A stretch of DNA of 64,000 nucleotides from Chryseosolibacter sp964493505 (GTDB lineage Bacteria; Bacteroidota; Bacteroidia; Cytophagales; Cyclobacteriaceae): assembly GCA_964493505.1 (NCBI GenBank), contig CAZBNP010000006.1, positions 62,001 through 126,000 of the forward strand. Direction: 5' to 3'. A program made the translations under genes and the position numbers. A model generated the notes under the pieces. It was not told where the DNA came from, searched no databases, and saw nothing but the letters and a program-made list of their open reading frames with translations. Of this stretch, positions 25,619-33,858 are shown one piece after another (position 1 is the stretch's first letter; every line of letters starts with the position of its first letter).

Positions 25619-25946
25619 TGTTCTCCCCGAGATATCCGGAGAAGAAATGTTGCATGTTCAGTCTCTGATCAAAGATCTCGACGACGACACGGCGCGAACC
25701 TTCGCGAACGTTTACCGCTCCCGGCGAAGAGATCCGCAGATCATTCTGATCACCGCAATTATCGGGTTCTTCGGCGTAGCGGGCATTCACCGTATGCTGA
25801 CGGGAGAAATCGCCCTGGGGCTGCTATACGTATTCACCGTTGGATTGTGCTGGATCGGTACGATCGTAGACCTTATCAACTATCAGAAGATCGCGGCAGA
25901 CTATAATCTGAAAATCGCGAACGAGGTGATTTCTATGGTACGGTAG
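25602..25946 (+). CDS. TM2-domain membrane protein
   Basis: This 114-residue protein has a soluble N-terminal segment of about 45 residues (LPEISGEEMLHVQSLIKDLD) and a TM2 domain: two helices joined by a short turn, with IGFFGVAGIHRMLTGEIALG and LCWIGTIVDLINYQKIA. The Gly-rich first helix and the Asp in the second are typical. The function of bacterial TM2 proteins is not established. It overlaps the DUF2752 gene by 17 bases, and I recall these two families as neighbours in other Bacteroidota, so a joint role is plausible. It ends 30 bases from the convergent queG. Confidence 0.85.
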   Translation: MARVIDVLPEISGEEMLHVQSLIKDLDDDTARTFANVYRSRRRDPQIILITAIIGFFGVAGIHRMLTGEIALGLLYVFTVGLCWIGTIVDLINYQKIAADYNLKIANEVISMVR

Positions 25947-25976
25947 CAGCCAGCGGCCCTTATATTCGATACTAAT

Positions 25977-26927
25977 TCAGCTGGAAACGAATCTCACATT
26001 CCGTTTAATCCCTTCAAACTTCGTGCGTTTCAACGGCGAATGACGAAAAAGCTTCTGAAACACTTCTTCGGTCATTTCCCTCCAGTCGCTTTTCGTCAAT
26101 GCGCTTACTTCATCTGACAGGTTGAATCGGGGTTCATTGTGGGGCGCCGCAAAACGATTCCACGGGCAAACTTCCTGGCAAATATCACAACCGAATATCC
26201 AGTTCCCGAATTTGCCGTTTACTTCGGACGGAATTTCATCCTTAAGCTCGATCGTGAAATAGCTGATACACCTACTGCCATCGACGACATACGGCTCGGG
26301 TATCGCGTCAGTCGGGCAGGCATCCATACACGCAGTACAGGTACCGCAATAGTCCTTAACCGGTCCATCGGCTGTCAATTCAAGGTCGATGATAAGCTCG
26401 GCGAGAAAGAAAAAACTTCCCGCCTCGCGGTTTAGAAGCAGACTATTCTTGCCAACCCAGCCTAAACCGCTCTCCTTCGCCCAGGCCCGCTCCATCACTG
26501 GTGCCGAATCGACAAACACGCGCCCCCCCACGTCGCCTATCGCGCGCCTGATTTCGTCCATGAATATCCTGAGCTTGTCTTTGACCACAAAATGGTAGTC
26601 CTCGCCGTAAGCATATCGCGCAACGTTGAAACCTGTCTCGGGAAGCTCTTTCGCGGGAAAATAATTGTAAAGCAAGCTGACTACCGACTTCGCTCCGGGC
26701 ACAAGCAACGCAGGGTCCAGGCGTTTGTCGAAAAAATTCTCCATATACGACATGCTGCCGTGGTAGTCTTTTTTCAACCACGCCTCAAGCTTAGGCGCCT
26801 CTTCCTCCAGAAACCGTGCGTTCGATATCCCACAAAAAGAAAAGCCCAGCTGACGAGCTGTGGCTTTAATAAAGTTAGTCCGTTCAGAAATATCGATCAA
26901 AGTCCGATTTTTTCCCGCTTCGTCCAT
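25977..26927 (-). CDS. queG: epoxyqueuosine reductase
   Basis: QueG reduces epoxyqueuosine to queuosine at the wobble position of certain tRNAs, using cobalamin and two 4Fe-4S clusters. The 316-residue protein has the expected N-terminal domain (LGFSFCGIS, YMENFFDKRLDP, SVVSLLYNYFP), DSAPVMERAWAKESGLGWVG in the middle, and the ferredoxin-like ligands CGTCTACMDACPTDAIPEP and CDICQEVCPWN. The C-terminal SPLKRTKFEGIKRN is also typical. It starts inside the last 31 bases of the upstream secreted-protein gene, an overlap that suggests coupled translation. Its clusters could depend on the Nfu and cysteine-desulfurase proteins encoded elsewhere in the window. Confidence 0.95.
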   Translation of the reverse strand: MDEAGKNRTLIDISERTNFIKATARQLGFSFCGISNARFLEEEAPKLEAWLKKDYHGSMSYMENFFDKRLDPALLVPGAKSVVSLLYNYFPAKELPETGFNVARYAYGEDYHFVVKDKLRIFMDEIRRAIGDVGGRVFVDSAPVMERAWAKESGLGWVGKNSLLLNREAGSFFFLAELIIDLELTADGPVKDYCGTCTACMDACPTDAIPEPYVVDGSRCISYFTIELKDEIPSEVNGKFGNWIFGCDICQEVCPWNRFAAPHNEPRFNLSDEVSALTKSDWREMTEEVFQKLFRHSPLKRTKFEGIKRNVRFVSS

Positions 26928-27625
26928 ATCTCATCTATCGGATCCCCCTTACTGCTCAACCCTTTGTGACGCCAGCCTTCATTTTCGATTGCGAAATCGA
27001 ACGTCAGATCGGCACCGACTCTGGAATTATCCCTGGAAAAGAATTCTATGTGCTCCGTGTATTTACCGTCCCTGGTATCATACGTACCCCCTCCTGTTCC
27101 GGAAAACTCTCCGGTCTGGGCATTGTAGGCAATCCATTGGAAACGCGTGCCTGACAATATTTTCATTGTACGGCGCGCACCGGGTGTGATCTTCGACATC
27201 GCTCCATCCCGCACACGGCCGGTAATAAGCCACGCACCAGCCAGTTTGCCCGGTGTGCCATCGTCTACCTGTTCCCATTGCCGGACCTGTCCGTCTTCTT
27301 CAATTGCCAGCTTTCCATTTTGCATTCTGAGGCTGCCCGCTACATCAGTGCCTACGGTTTCCGGATTCAGGGTATGAAACTCAATCTTTCCCGAGTATCC
27401 TTCTCCCTGGAGGCTATACGATCCTCCGTAGGTGCCGATAAACCTCTTGTTCTTCAGGTCATACACCGCAATCGAGAAGTATTTGTCAGAGCAGATCATT
27501 GTGCTCCGGTATTCCGGCGTACCGGTTTCCCACGCTCCCAGGATACTCTTTACCTTTTCCTGTGCGAATACCGCTGAAGTTGTAGCGGCGAGTAGCGAAA
27601 TAATCAAAAGTGATCCTATTTTCAT
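26897..27625 (-). CDS. secreted protein with internally duplicated domain
   Basis: This 242-residue exported protein of unknown function has a signal peptide (GSLLIISLLAATTSAVFA) and two copies of a domain of about 100 residues. Copy one starts GAWETGTPEYR and continues with RFIGTYGGSYSLQGEGYSG, KIEFHTLNPETVGTD and QVRQWEQVDDG. Copy two starts GAWLITGRVR and continues with EFSGTGGGTYDTRDGKYTE, HIEFFSRDNSRVGAD and DEIWTKRE. The pattern (GxW start, a GGxY turn, EF strand, W near the end) suggests a lipocalin-like barrel, as in DUF4488-type proteins, but I cannot confirm that. Its 3' end overlaps the start of queG by 31 bases. Confidence 0.7.
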   Translation of the reverse strand: MKIGSLLIISLLAATTSAVFAQEKVKSILGAWETGTPEYRSTMICSDKYFSIAVYDLKNKRFIGTYGGSYSLQGEGYSGKIEFHTLNPETVGTDVAGSLRMQNGKLAIEEDGQVRQWEQVDDGTPGKLAGAWLITGRVRDGAMSKITPGARRTMKILSGTRFQWIAYNAQTGEFSGTGGGTYDTRDGKYTEHIEFFSRDNSRVGADLTFDFAIENEGWRHKGLSSKGDPIDEIWTKREKIGL

Positions 27626-27685
27626 CGTCTCTGGTTTTACCTGGTGATTGTATAGTCAATGGCCCACACCACGGTGGAAACGAAT

Positions 27686-28603
27686 TTACCAAAGTTTTAT
27701 TGGATATTCCCCGTTTGAAACCAGTTCTTTGATCTTTTGCGACACCCGTTCCTTGTCTTCGCGGTAGGTTACACCAAACCATATTCTACCGCCGCCCAGT
27801 ACCTTGACTTTGCCTTTTTGCCCATGGATCATTTCATTTACAACCAGGGGGATGTAAAACTCAGCTTTTATGTTCTGATAATTTTCTTTTACAAAGTCAT
27901 CAAACATTTCTGCCGCCAGGTCGAAAACACTAGGGTGGAACCCCCAAAAATTCATGGAAGTCGGGGCCTCTGGGCTTAATTCGACATCACCTTCTTTCTC
28001 CTTCGATATGATCTTGCCGTTCTCGATCACAATCGTTGTTCGTTCCACCACTGACCTGAGATATCCCTGCGCGTCGGTTTCCCCCACACCTCGCGAAACA
28101 CTGCCGTGTTCCGACAGCACATCTGCCAACGTATAGCCGACCATCGCATGCGCGCCCGAACGATCGGCTGCAAAAAAATCAGCCATCGACCTGAATGTGT
28201 CCGGCCCGTAAAAATCATCGGCATTGATCACCACAAACGGTTCGTGAATCTTGTGCCGCGCACAGAGTATCGCGTGGCCTGTGCCCCAGGGCTTAGAGCG
28301 TTCAGTGTTCTGATACTGCGAAGGGATAAATTTATCGGGCGACTGAATCACAAAGTCGACTTCAATTTTGTCTTTTACCCTGGCAACAAATTTCTCCTGA
28401 ACCGCTTCGAGTATTTCCTCGCGCACAATAAAAACCACTTTTGTGAAGCCGGCGCGAATAGCATCGTAGATCGAGTAGTCCATAATGGTCTCTCCGCTGG
28501 GCCCAAAACCGTCGATTTGCTTTATTCCACCATAGCGACTTCCAATTCCGGCTGCCAAAATCAATAATGTGAGTTTATTTTGATCGTTTTTTGGTGAGTC
28601 CAT
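27686..28603 (-). CDS. sugar-1-phosphate nucleotidyltransferase family protein
   Basis: This 305-residue cytoplasmic enzyme has the nucleotidyltransferase fold. The N-terminal motif LLILAAGIGSRYGGIKQID is a variant of the LAAGxGxRxxP...K signature. PWGTGHAILCARHKI and VVINADDFYGPDTF (metal-binding Asp) are in place, and a product-binding segment MNFWGFHPSVFDL follows. Such enzymes make NDP-sugars such as UDP-glucose or GDP-mannose; the KQID variant and GGGRIWFGVTYREDK ending mark a subfamily I know in Bacteroidota without an assigned substrate. It is divergent from the sugar MFS transporter, and a TATTTTTG element lies 97 bases upstream. Confidence 0.85.
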   Translation of the reverse strand: MDSPKNDQNKLTLLILAAGIGSRYGGIKQIDGFGPSGETIMDYSIYDAIRAGFTKVVFIVREEILEAVQEKFVARVKDKIEVDFVIQSPDKFIPSQYQNTERSKPWGTGHAILCARHKIHEPFVVINADDFYGPDTFRSMADFFAADRSGAHAMVGYTLADVLSEHGSVSRGVGETDAQGYLRSVVERTTIVIENGKIISKEKEGDVELSPEAPTSMNFWGFHPSVFDLAAEMFDDFVKENYQNIKAEFYIPLVVNEMIHGQKGKVKVLGGGRIWFGVTYREDKERVSQKIKELVSNGEYPIKLW

Positions 28604-28700
28604 TGTCTTTTTCTTTATTTTTCGTTCTGTGTTTGCGGTAACATACGCGCCAGGCGCCTATTTTGCACCGAAAGTCTGTAAAATTCTTTCCGGCGCAGCG

Positions 28701-28708
28701 CAAAAATA
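28701..28708 (-). promoter_or_regulatory. -7 promoter element of the nucleotidyltransferase gene
   Basis: The minus strand reads TATTTTTG, an exact TAnnTTTG match, 97 bases upstream of the ATG at 28603. The long leader makes this assignment less sure than the others. Confidence 0.35.
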
Positions 28709-28793
28709 AAGCTTTACCTGAATTTGACTGCGTTAGAATCATACAACTTCGGGCACGAATAATAATCAACTAAACTAACAGTAACCCCATTTC

Positions 28794-30056
28794 ATGGATT
28801 CAAACCAGCGATCGTATGTGTTTCCGATGATCATCATTGGAGCCTTGTTCTTCATTTTCGGGTTTGTTACCTGGCTGAACAGCGTACTCATTCCCTTCCT
28901 CCAGGTAGCCTGCCAACTCACTGATTTTCAGGCATACTTCGTCACACTGGCTTTTTACATTTCCTACTTTGTAATGGCGATTCCTTCTTCGGGGATCTTG
29001 AAACGCATCGGTTTCACACGAGGCATGTCAGTAGGATTGTTCGTGATGGCGATCGGCTCCCTCGTATTCATCCCCGCTGCAGAGATACGCTCCTATCCAC
29101 TTTTCCTCGTCGGGCTTTTTATTCAGGGCACAGGCCTTACCCTGCTGCAAACTGCGTCTAATCCGTATGCCACCATTCTGGGGCCCATCGAAAGCGCGGC
29201 AAAAAGGATTAGTATCATGGGTATCTGTAACAAGATCGCGGGTATGATCGGAATCTTTATTCTGGTTGAATTGCTCTTCAGCGATGCCGATACCCTATCG
29301 ACAAAAATTGCCGGCCTCAGCGGAGCCGCACTCGAAGCGGAGCTTGACCTGCTCGCCTCGCGTGTTATTGTCCCTTACATTGTTATGGCTATCGTACTCG
29401 GTGCCCTGGCGCTGATGATCCTGAAAGCACATTTGCCCGAGATCAATCCTGAAGAAGAAGAGATTCCCGCATCCGGCCAGCCCGTTGTCGAAAAGACTTC
29501 CGCACTGGCATATCCTCATCTCATGCTGGGTGTGCTGTGTATCTTCGTTTACGTTGGTGTCGAGGTAATCGCCATCGACACTATCGGACTTTACGGTGAA
29601 TACCAGGGTTTTGACCTGAGCGTTGCCGGGAAGTTCAGTATCTACAGTCTCATCGGGTTAACGATCGGCTATTTGCTTGGAATTGTTCTCATCCCGAAAT
29701 ATCTGTCACAGCGAATGGCGCTCGTTGTCTGCGGAGCACTAGGTCTCGCGTTCGCGGTCGCAGCATTGATGACCAGCGGGTGGGTATCTATCGGGTTTAT
29801 TGTGCTCCTTAGTTTCGCACATGCGCTGATGTGGCCGTCGATCTGGCCACTGGCGCTTGACGGACTCGGGCGTTTCACAAAAATGGGATCCGCATTTCTG
29901 GTTATGGGTATCGTCGGTGGCGCCTTGTTTCCCCTGGCATACGGTGCGCTGGCAGATGAGACAAACAGACAAGTCGCCTACTGGGTAACAGTACCGTGTT
30001 ACCTGTATATCCTCTACTATGCGACAAGAGGGTATAGAGAGGGGAAAAGGCAATAG
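28794..30056 (+). CDS. sugar MFS transporter (FucP/GluP type)
   Basis: This 420-residue inner-membrane symporter has twelve hydrophobic helices. The start FPMIIIGALFFIFGFVTWLN and the QTASNPYATILGP segment with nearby KRISIMGICNKIAGMIG are characteristic of the FucP/glucose-galactose branch of the major facilitator superfamily, which imports a sugar with protons. The substrate is not determined. Its stop codon TAG lies inside the second unit of a heptamer repeat array, and its last codons (AGG CAA) come from the first, so the C-terminus was shaped by the repeat. It is divergent from the nucleotidyltransferase gene. Confidence 0.93.
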   Translation: MDSNQRSYVFPMIIIGALFFIFGFVTWLNSVLIPFLQVACQLTDFQAYFVTLAFYISYFVMAIPSSGILKRIGFTRGMSVGLFVMAIGSLVFIPAAEIRSYPLFLVGLFIQGTGLTLLQTASNPYATILGPIESAAKRISIMGICNKIAGMIGIFILVELLFSDADTLSTKIAGLSGAALEAELDLLASRVIVPYIVMAIVLGALALMILKAHLPEINPEEEEIPASGQPVVEKTSALAYPHLMLGVLCIFVYVGVEVIAIDTIGLYGEYQGFDLSVAGKFSIYSLIGLTIGYLLGIVLIPKYLSQRMALVVCGALGLAFAVAALMTSGWVSIGFIVLLSFAHALMWPSIWPLALDGLGRFTKMGSAFLVMGIVGGALFPLAYGALADETNRQVAYWVTVPCYLYILYYATRGYREGKRQ

Positions 30057-30152
30057 GCAATAGGCAATAGGCAATAGGCAATAGGCAATAGGCAATAGGC
30101 AAAGGGCAAAGGGCAAAGGGCAAAGGGCAAAGGGCAAAGGGCAAAGGGCAAA
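30048..30152. repeat. heptanucleotide tandem array (15 units)
   Basis: Fifteen head-to-tail 7-base units run without a gap: seven AGGCAAT (30048-30096), one AGGCAAA (30097-30103) and seven GGGCAAA (30104-30152). The units differ by one base at either end, as if one type arose from the other. The array lies between two convergent genes and provides the last codons and stop of the MFS transporter gene. Confidence 0.97.
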
Positions 30153-30238
30153 GGGTGCTCCCTTTGCTTATTGCATTTTGCTATTTTGCTATTTTGCCTT
30201 TTGCCTTTTGCTATTTGCTATTTGCCATTGCCCTTTGT
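30148..30238. repeat. inverted arm of the heptamer array, with central hairpin
   Basis: Past the direct units the sequence turns round. GCAAAGGG at 30148-30155 pairs perfectly with CCCTTTGC at 30160-30167 around TGCT. The rest, to about 30238, consists of degenerate minus-strand versions of the same motif (TTGCTAT, TTGCCTT, TTGCATT and similar). The whole 190-base region could form a long imperfect hairpin in either transcript and may serve as a two-way terminator for the convergent genes. Confidence 0.75.
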
Positions 30239-30880
30239 CCTCGCCTTTCTCCTCCAATTCCACAGTCCGAATGCGGCAATGACGCAGAATACGGCGTATT
30301 CCAGCGCGACAAAGCGAATACCCTTCACAAAGTACATGTACGTCGCGATGATGTCTATGACAATCCACAAGATCCAGGATTCAACTTTTTTGTTGATCAT
30401 CAGGAAGGTGGTAGTGATGCTCATCACCGTTACAAATGAATCGAGATAAGGAAAAGCGCTTGGTTCGGGGAAGATTGCGGGGAAGATGATATGAATCCTG
30501 TCGGCAAACGAGCCAAGCAGAAACGTACCCGCCAGTCCGATACCGGCAATCATAAGAAATTGTGAACGCTTCATATAACTGACACGCAGTTCCTGCCTGC
30601 TGTCAGCCTCCGACTGCTTTGGGTGAGTCCACCGCCACCAGCCCATGATATTCGTCACGAAGAAAAAGACCTGAAGGAACATGTCGGGATAAAGCCGAAC
30701 CTGGTAGAACAGGAAAAAGAAGAGCGCTACGTTAATAAGCCCGACAGGCCAGCCCCATACATTTGCTTTAGCTGACAACGATACCGCTATTGCCCCCGCG
30801 AGTGTACCGAAAAATTCGATGTAGCTCATCGGGTAACCTAACACGGAAAAGAAAATATTGTTGGTATCCAGAAAGTCCAT
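30218..30880 (-). CDS. pnuC: PnuC-like nicotinamide riboside (vitamin) transporter
   Basis: This 220-residue inner-membrane protein has seven or so helices and the PnuC pattern: WPVGLINVALFFFLFYQ, YPDMFLQVFFFVTNIMGWWRW, YLDSFVTVMSITTTFLM and KKVESWILWIVIDIIATYMY. PnuC transporters let nicotinamide riboside (or, in relatives, thiamine or riboflavin) through by facilitated diffusion; the vitamin is not certain here. The C-terminal KGNGK and its TAG are encoded in the outer part of the inverted heptamer region. It starts five bases after the OmpA-protein stop, so it is the last gene of an SDR-OmpA-PnuC operon. Confidence 0.9.
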   Translation of the reverse strand: MDFLDTNNIFFSVLGYPMSYIEFFGTLAGAIAVSLSAKANVWGWPVGLINVALFFFLFYQVRLYPDMFLQVFFFVTNIMGWWRWTHPKQSEADSRQELRVSYMKRSQFLMIAGIGLAGTFLLGSFADRIHIIFPAIFPEPSAFPYLDSFVTVMSITTTFLMINKKVESWILWIVIDIIATYMYFVKGIRFVALEYAVFCVIAAFGLWNWRRKARTKGNGK

Positions 30881-30885
30881 TCTTC

Positions 30886-32955
30886 CTATTTCCGCGTAAT
30901 CTTGAACTCTACGCGACGATTGAGCCGGCGGTGTTCTTCGCTGTCGTTTGAATACTTCGGTTGTGAGCCTCCGAGGCCTTTACCGACGATCCGTTGTTCC
31001 TGAATACCTTTTGAAACAAGATAATCTTTTACGGCATTCACCCGCATCTCCGAAAGCTCGACGTTCGCAGCCGGATCACCCCTGCCGTCGGTGTGGCCTT
31101 CGAGTTGAATCTCCAGAGTCTTGTTATCTTTCATGATCCGCACCAGCCTGTCGAGTTCGGGATACGATTCGGAAAGGAGCACTGCCTTACTCTGCGCAAA
31201 GAAGACATTCTTCAACTGAATGGACTCACCGATCTCAATTGGCACGAGCAACAAATCCCTTCGCAGTTCCCCATATCTGTCAAGATCTCCCAGCGAGAGA
31301 TGTTCGCTTACCGAAAGGTAACCGGGTGCCGCAGCGTGATACCCGTAGTTCTTTCCCTGTGTCAGCACAATCCGGTAGTCACCCGACCGCGGATTGGAGC
31401 GTGCCTCTCCTACTTCCTCACCGGTTCGGAGATCATCAAACCGGATAACAGCCTCAAGTGGCTTCTGTGTTCTCGCGTTCAGCACTTTCCCTCCCACCAG
31501 CACAACGGGATCAGGCTTTACTTCGTCAGGAAGTTTGAAACGAATAATATCGGTAAGGCCATAGCTGTCAATATTGCTCACCATGTAACCATATTCACCC
31601 GAAGCGGGGATAGTATAGTAAGCGTCAAATCCGACGGTGTTGACTCCCAATCCGAGGTTCACCGGTTCCGACCATTGGTCCCATCCCTTTGTCAGCCTGC
31701 GTGACATAAAAATATCGACATCACCGTACCCAGGCCGACCGTTGGAGGCGAAGTACAGCGTTCTGTTATCAGCCGAAAGAAACGGAGAGTATTCGTCGCC
31801 GGCGGAATTCAGGACTTTACCAGTGTGGATCGGCAAACTCCATTGGCCGTCGGCTCTTTTTACGCAGACATAGATGTCGCGTTCCTTCTCATTGGCGCGG
31901 TAATACGCGTTGGCCTTCAGCTTAGCTACAAAGACAATAGCTTTCCCATCGGGCGACAAACTCCCTTCGAGATAGTCAGACTCGTTTTTAAAGCGGATAC
32001 CCAGATCTTCAAGTCCCGACCAGCCTGTGGCAGTACGATGTCGGAAAGCGAAGCCATCGTTGATGTGAAAGAGAAGACTGTTGTTGTCAGTGCTCACCGA
32101 AACGAGGTTATTGGTGGTAGCGGTATTGATCGGTTCTCGCATATTCACACTTTGTGACCAGACGATCCCATCCTGGGTGTGCGATTCCCAAATGTCTTCG
32201 CGATCCTTGACACCTCCAACATTTGCCGGGCTATGTTTGCGTCCGAAATAAAGCGTTCGTCCGTCAGAGGAGATCTTCGGACTCACTTCATCGTAACGCG
32301 AATTAACAGCCGGCCCGAGGTTCTCTCGTCTATCTACAGCCCCCGAGTGCTTCGCGAGGTTGATCCTGATATCATGACGAAAAGTATAATCATCAATAAC
32401 CAGCTTCGCCCGTGTATAGGTAACGAATCCCAGATACTTGCCGTGCCACGGAAACGCAGGCGTTGTCATCAGCTTCTGCCCGTTAAGATAAAAATTGAGC
32501 ACATCGCTGATCTGTTCAACCTTGAGTCTGTTCTCCTGCCCCATCGGCCGGGTATGTTCTGTCTCTCTCCATTGACCGGATACACCCAGGCGTTCGTCGC
32601 TGCAAGAGATGCGGTAGAAGCCACTGGAGGTGAAGGTAAACGTATTCACCCCTTCGTCACCGTCGAATCCCCAGAGGAATCCCATGCCGTTGTTATCGTC
32701 TCCGTTTACCTGCGTGAAGGTAGCCTCCAATGAAAAATCTTTATCTTCCTCTATATAAGGCGCCAGGTAAGACATCCACCCCCCATCGGGCGCGTCGATC
32801 ACATATTTGCCGTTCTCAAGTCCTATGTTGTAATCTTTTGTAGTACCCTCGAACCATCCATACCGGTTATCGTCGAAGGTTTCATGAAGGATAACCGGGG
32901 GTTGTCCCTGAGCAGAAAAACTAAATAAAACGAGGAATAAAATAAAAATAATCAT
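30886..32955 (-). CDS. OmpA-family protein with PD40-type repeats
   Basis: This 689-residue envelope protein has a signal peptide (IFILFLVLFSFSAQG). A concanavalin-like beta-sandwich follows (about 20-190, FDDNRYGWFEGTTKDYNIGL), then a propeller-like region of PD40 repeats (ISSDGRTLYFGRKHSP, SLSPDGKAIVFVAKL, FLSADNRTLYFASNGRPGYG). Next come a carboxypeptidase-regulatory-like domain (GGKVLNARTQKPLEAVIRF) and a C-terminal OmpA domain (IQLEGHTDGRGDPAANVELS, RIVGKGLGGSQPKY) that binds peptidoglycan. It probably tethers the outer membrane to the cell wall; similar proteins occur in gliding and type IX secretion gene sets, which are not seen here. It starts 14 bases after the SDR stop. Confidence 0.9.
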   Translation of the reverse strand: MIIFILFLVLFSFSAQGQPPVILHETFDDNRYGWFEGTTKDYNIGLENGKYVIDAPDGGWMSYLAPYIEEDKDFSLEATFTQVNGDDNNGMGFLWGFDGDEGVNTFTFTSSGFYRISCSDERLGVSGQWRETEHTRPMGQENRLKVEQISDVLNFYLNGQKLMTTPAFPWHGKYLGFVTYTRAKLVIDDYTFRHDIRINLAKHSGAVDRRENLGPAVNSRYDEVSPKISSDGRTLYFGRKHSPANVGGVKDREDIWESHTQDGIVWSQSVNMREPINTATTNNLVSVSTDNNSLLFHINDGFAFRHRTATGWSGLEDLGIRFKNESDYLEGSLSPDGKAIVFVAKLKANAYYRANEKERDIYVCVKRADGQWSLPIHTGKVLNSAGDEYSPFLSADNRTLYFASNGRPGYGDVDIFMSRRLTKGWDQWSEPVNLGLGVNTVGFDAYYTIPASGEYGYMVSNIDSYGLTDIIRFKLPDEVKPDPVVLVGGKVLNARTQKPLEAVIRFDDLRTGEEVGEARSNPRSGDYRIVLTQGKNYGYHAAAPGYLSVSEHLSLGDLDRYGELRRDLLLVPIEIGESIQLKNVFFAQSKAVLLSESYPELDRLVRIMKDNKTLEIQLEGHTDGRGDPAANVELSEMRVNAVKDYLVSKGIQEQRIVGKGLGGSQPKYSNDSEEHRRLNRRVEFKITRK

Positions 32956-32969
32956 AAAGCCGTGGCAAT

Positions 32970-33755
32970 CTACAAACTTCCCATTCGTCCTCCATCGACG
33001 GGTACGTTAATTCCATTGATATAGCTGGCTGCAGGTGAAGCCAGGAAGGATACCGCTGCGGCTACTTCGTGCGGTGATGCGAGCCGACCCGCGGGAATCT
33101 GATTTTTCATCTCCTCCACTACTTCATCAAATGTCTTGCCGGTTTTCTCCGCCTTCTCGCGATTGAGCTCATTCAACCTGTCAGTCATTGTCGCGCCGGG
33201 CAAAACATTGTTGACAGTAATACCAAAAGAGGCAAGCTCGATCGAGAGCGTCTTTGACCAGTTGGCTACAGCGCCGCGGATTGTGTTTGAAACGCCGAGG
33301 CCCGGAATAGGAGCTTTGACCGACGTGGAAATGATATTGACAATACGGCCATATCCTGCCTTCTTCATGCCGGGCACCACTGCCTGGGCGAGAACCTGGT
33401 TGCAGAGCAGATGTGCCGAAAACGCATTCACATAATCCTGGAGCGCGGCATCTATCGCTTTCCCGGGAGCAGGACCGCCGGTATTATTAATCAGGATGTG
33501 AACGTCGTTCTGTTTAACGTAGGATTCCACGACCGCCTTCAGCACATCCGGAAATCGGAAATCCGCAACCAGGTATCCATGCTGCTGGCTACCATTGGAG
33601 GCGAGTAGTTCAACGGTATCGCGCAGCGTATCTTCGTTACGCGCGATTAGCGTCACCTGTGCTCCGAGCAGCGCCAGTTCGATCGCAACCGCTTTGCCAA
33701 TACCCCGCGTGCTTCCGCAGACGATCGCTCTTTTTCCTGTTAAGTCGAGATTCAT
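32970..33755 (-). CDS. SDR-family protein lacking the YxxxK catalytic pair
   Basis: This 261-residue Rossmann protein of the short-chain dehydrogenase/reductase superfamily has the cofactor motif CGSTRGIGKAVA, ILINNTGGPAPG and the C-terminal PVDGGRMGSL. The catalytic segment, however, reads VKAPIPGLGVSNTIRGAVAN: aligned with canonical SDRs, Ser 156 stands at the Tyr position and Arg 160 at the Lys position. I know this as a recurrent SDR branch, often labelled 3-oxoacyl-ACP reductase, but normal ketoreductase chemistry is doubtful. It is the first gene of an operon with the OmpA protein and PnuC. Confidence 0.88.
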   Translation of the reverse strand: MNLDLTGKRAIVCGSTRGIGKAVAIELALLGAQVTLIARNEDTLRDTVELLASNGSQQHGYLVADFRFPDVLKAVVESYVKQNDVHILINNTGGPAPGKAIDAALQDYVNAFSAHLLCNQVLAQAVVPGMKKAGYGRIVNIISTSVKAPIPGLGVSNTIRGAVANWSKTLSIELASFGITVNNVLPGATMTDRLNELNREKAEKTGKTFDEVVEEMKNQIPAGRLASPHEVAAAVSFLASPAASYINGINVPVDGGRMGSL

Positions 33756-33858
33756 AGTTAGTTTCAGTATCCGGATTAAGATTCAAAGATCCTCCAGTTT
33801 TCATCCAAATCGCTTCAATATTCAAATTCTTAGTAATTTTAATCAAATATTTGAGTTT

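Noticed and set aside
30048..30152. Possible CRISPR array from the regular repeats
   Set aside because: Units are 7 bases with no spacers; it is a simple tandem array and no cas gene is nearby.
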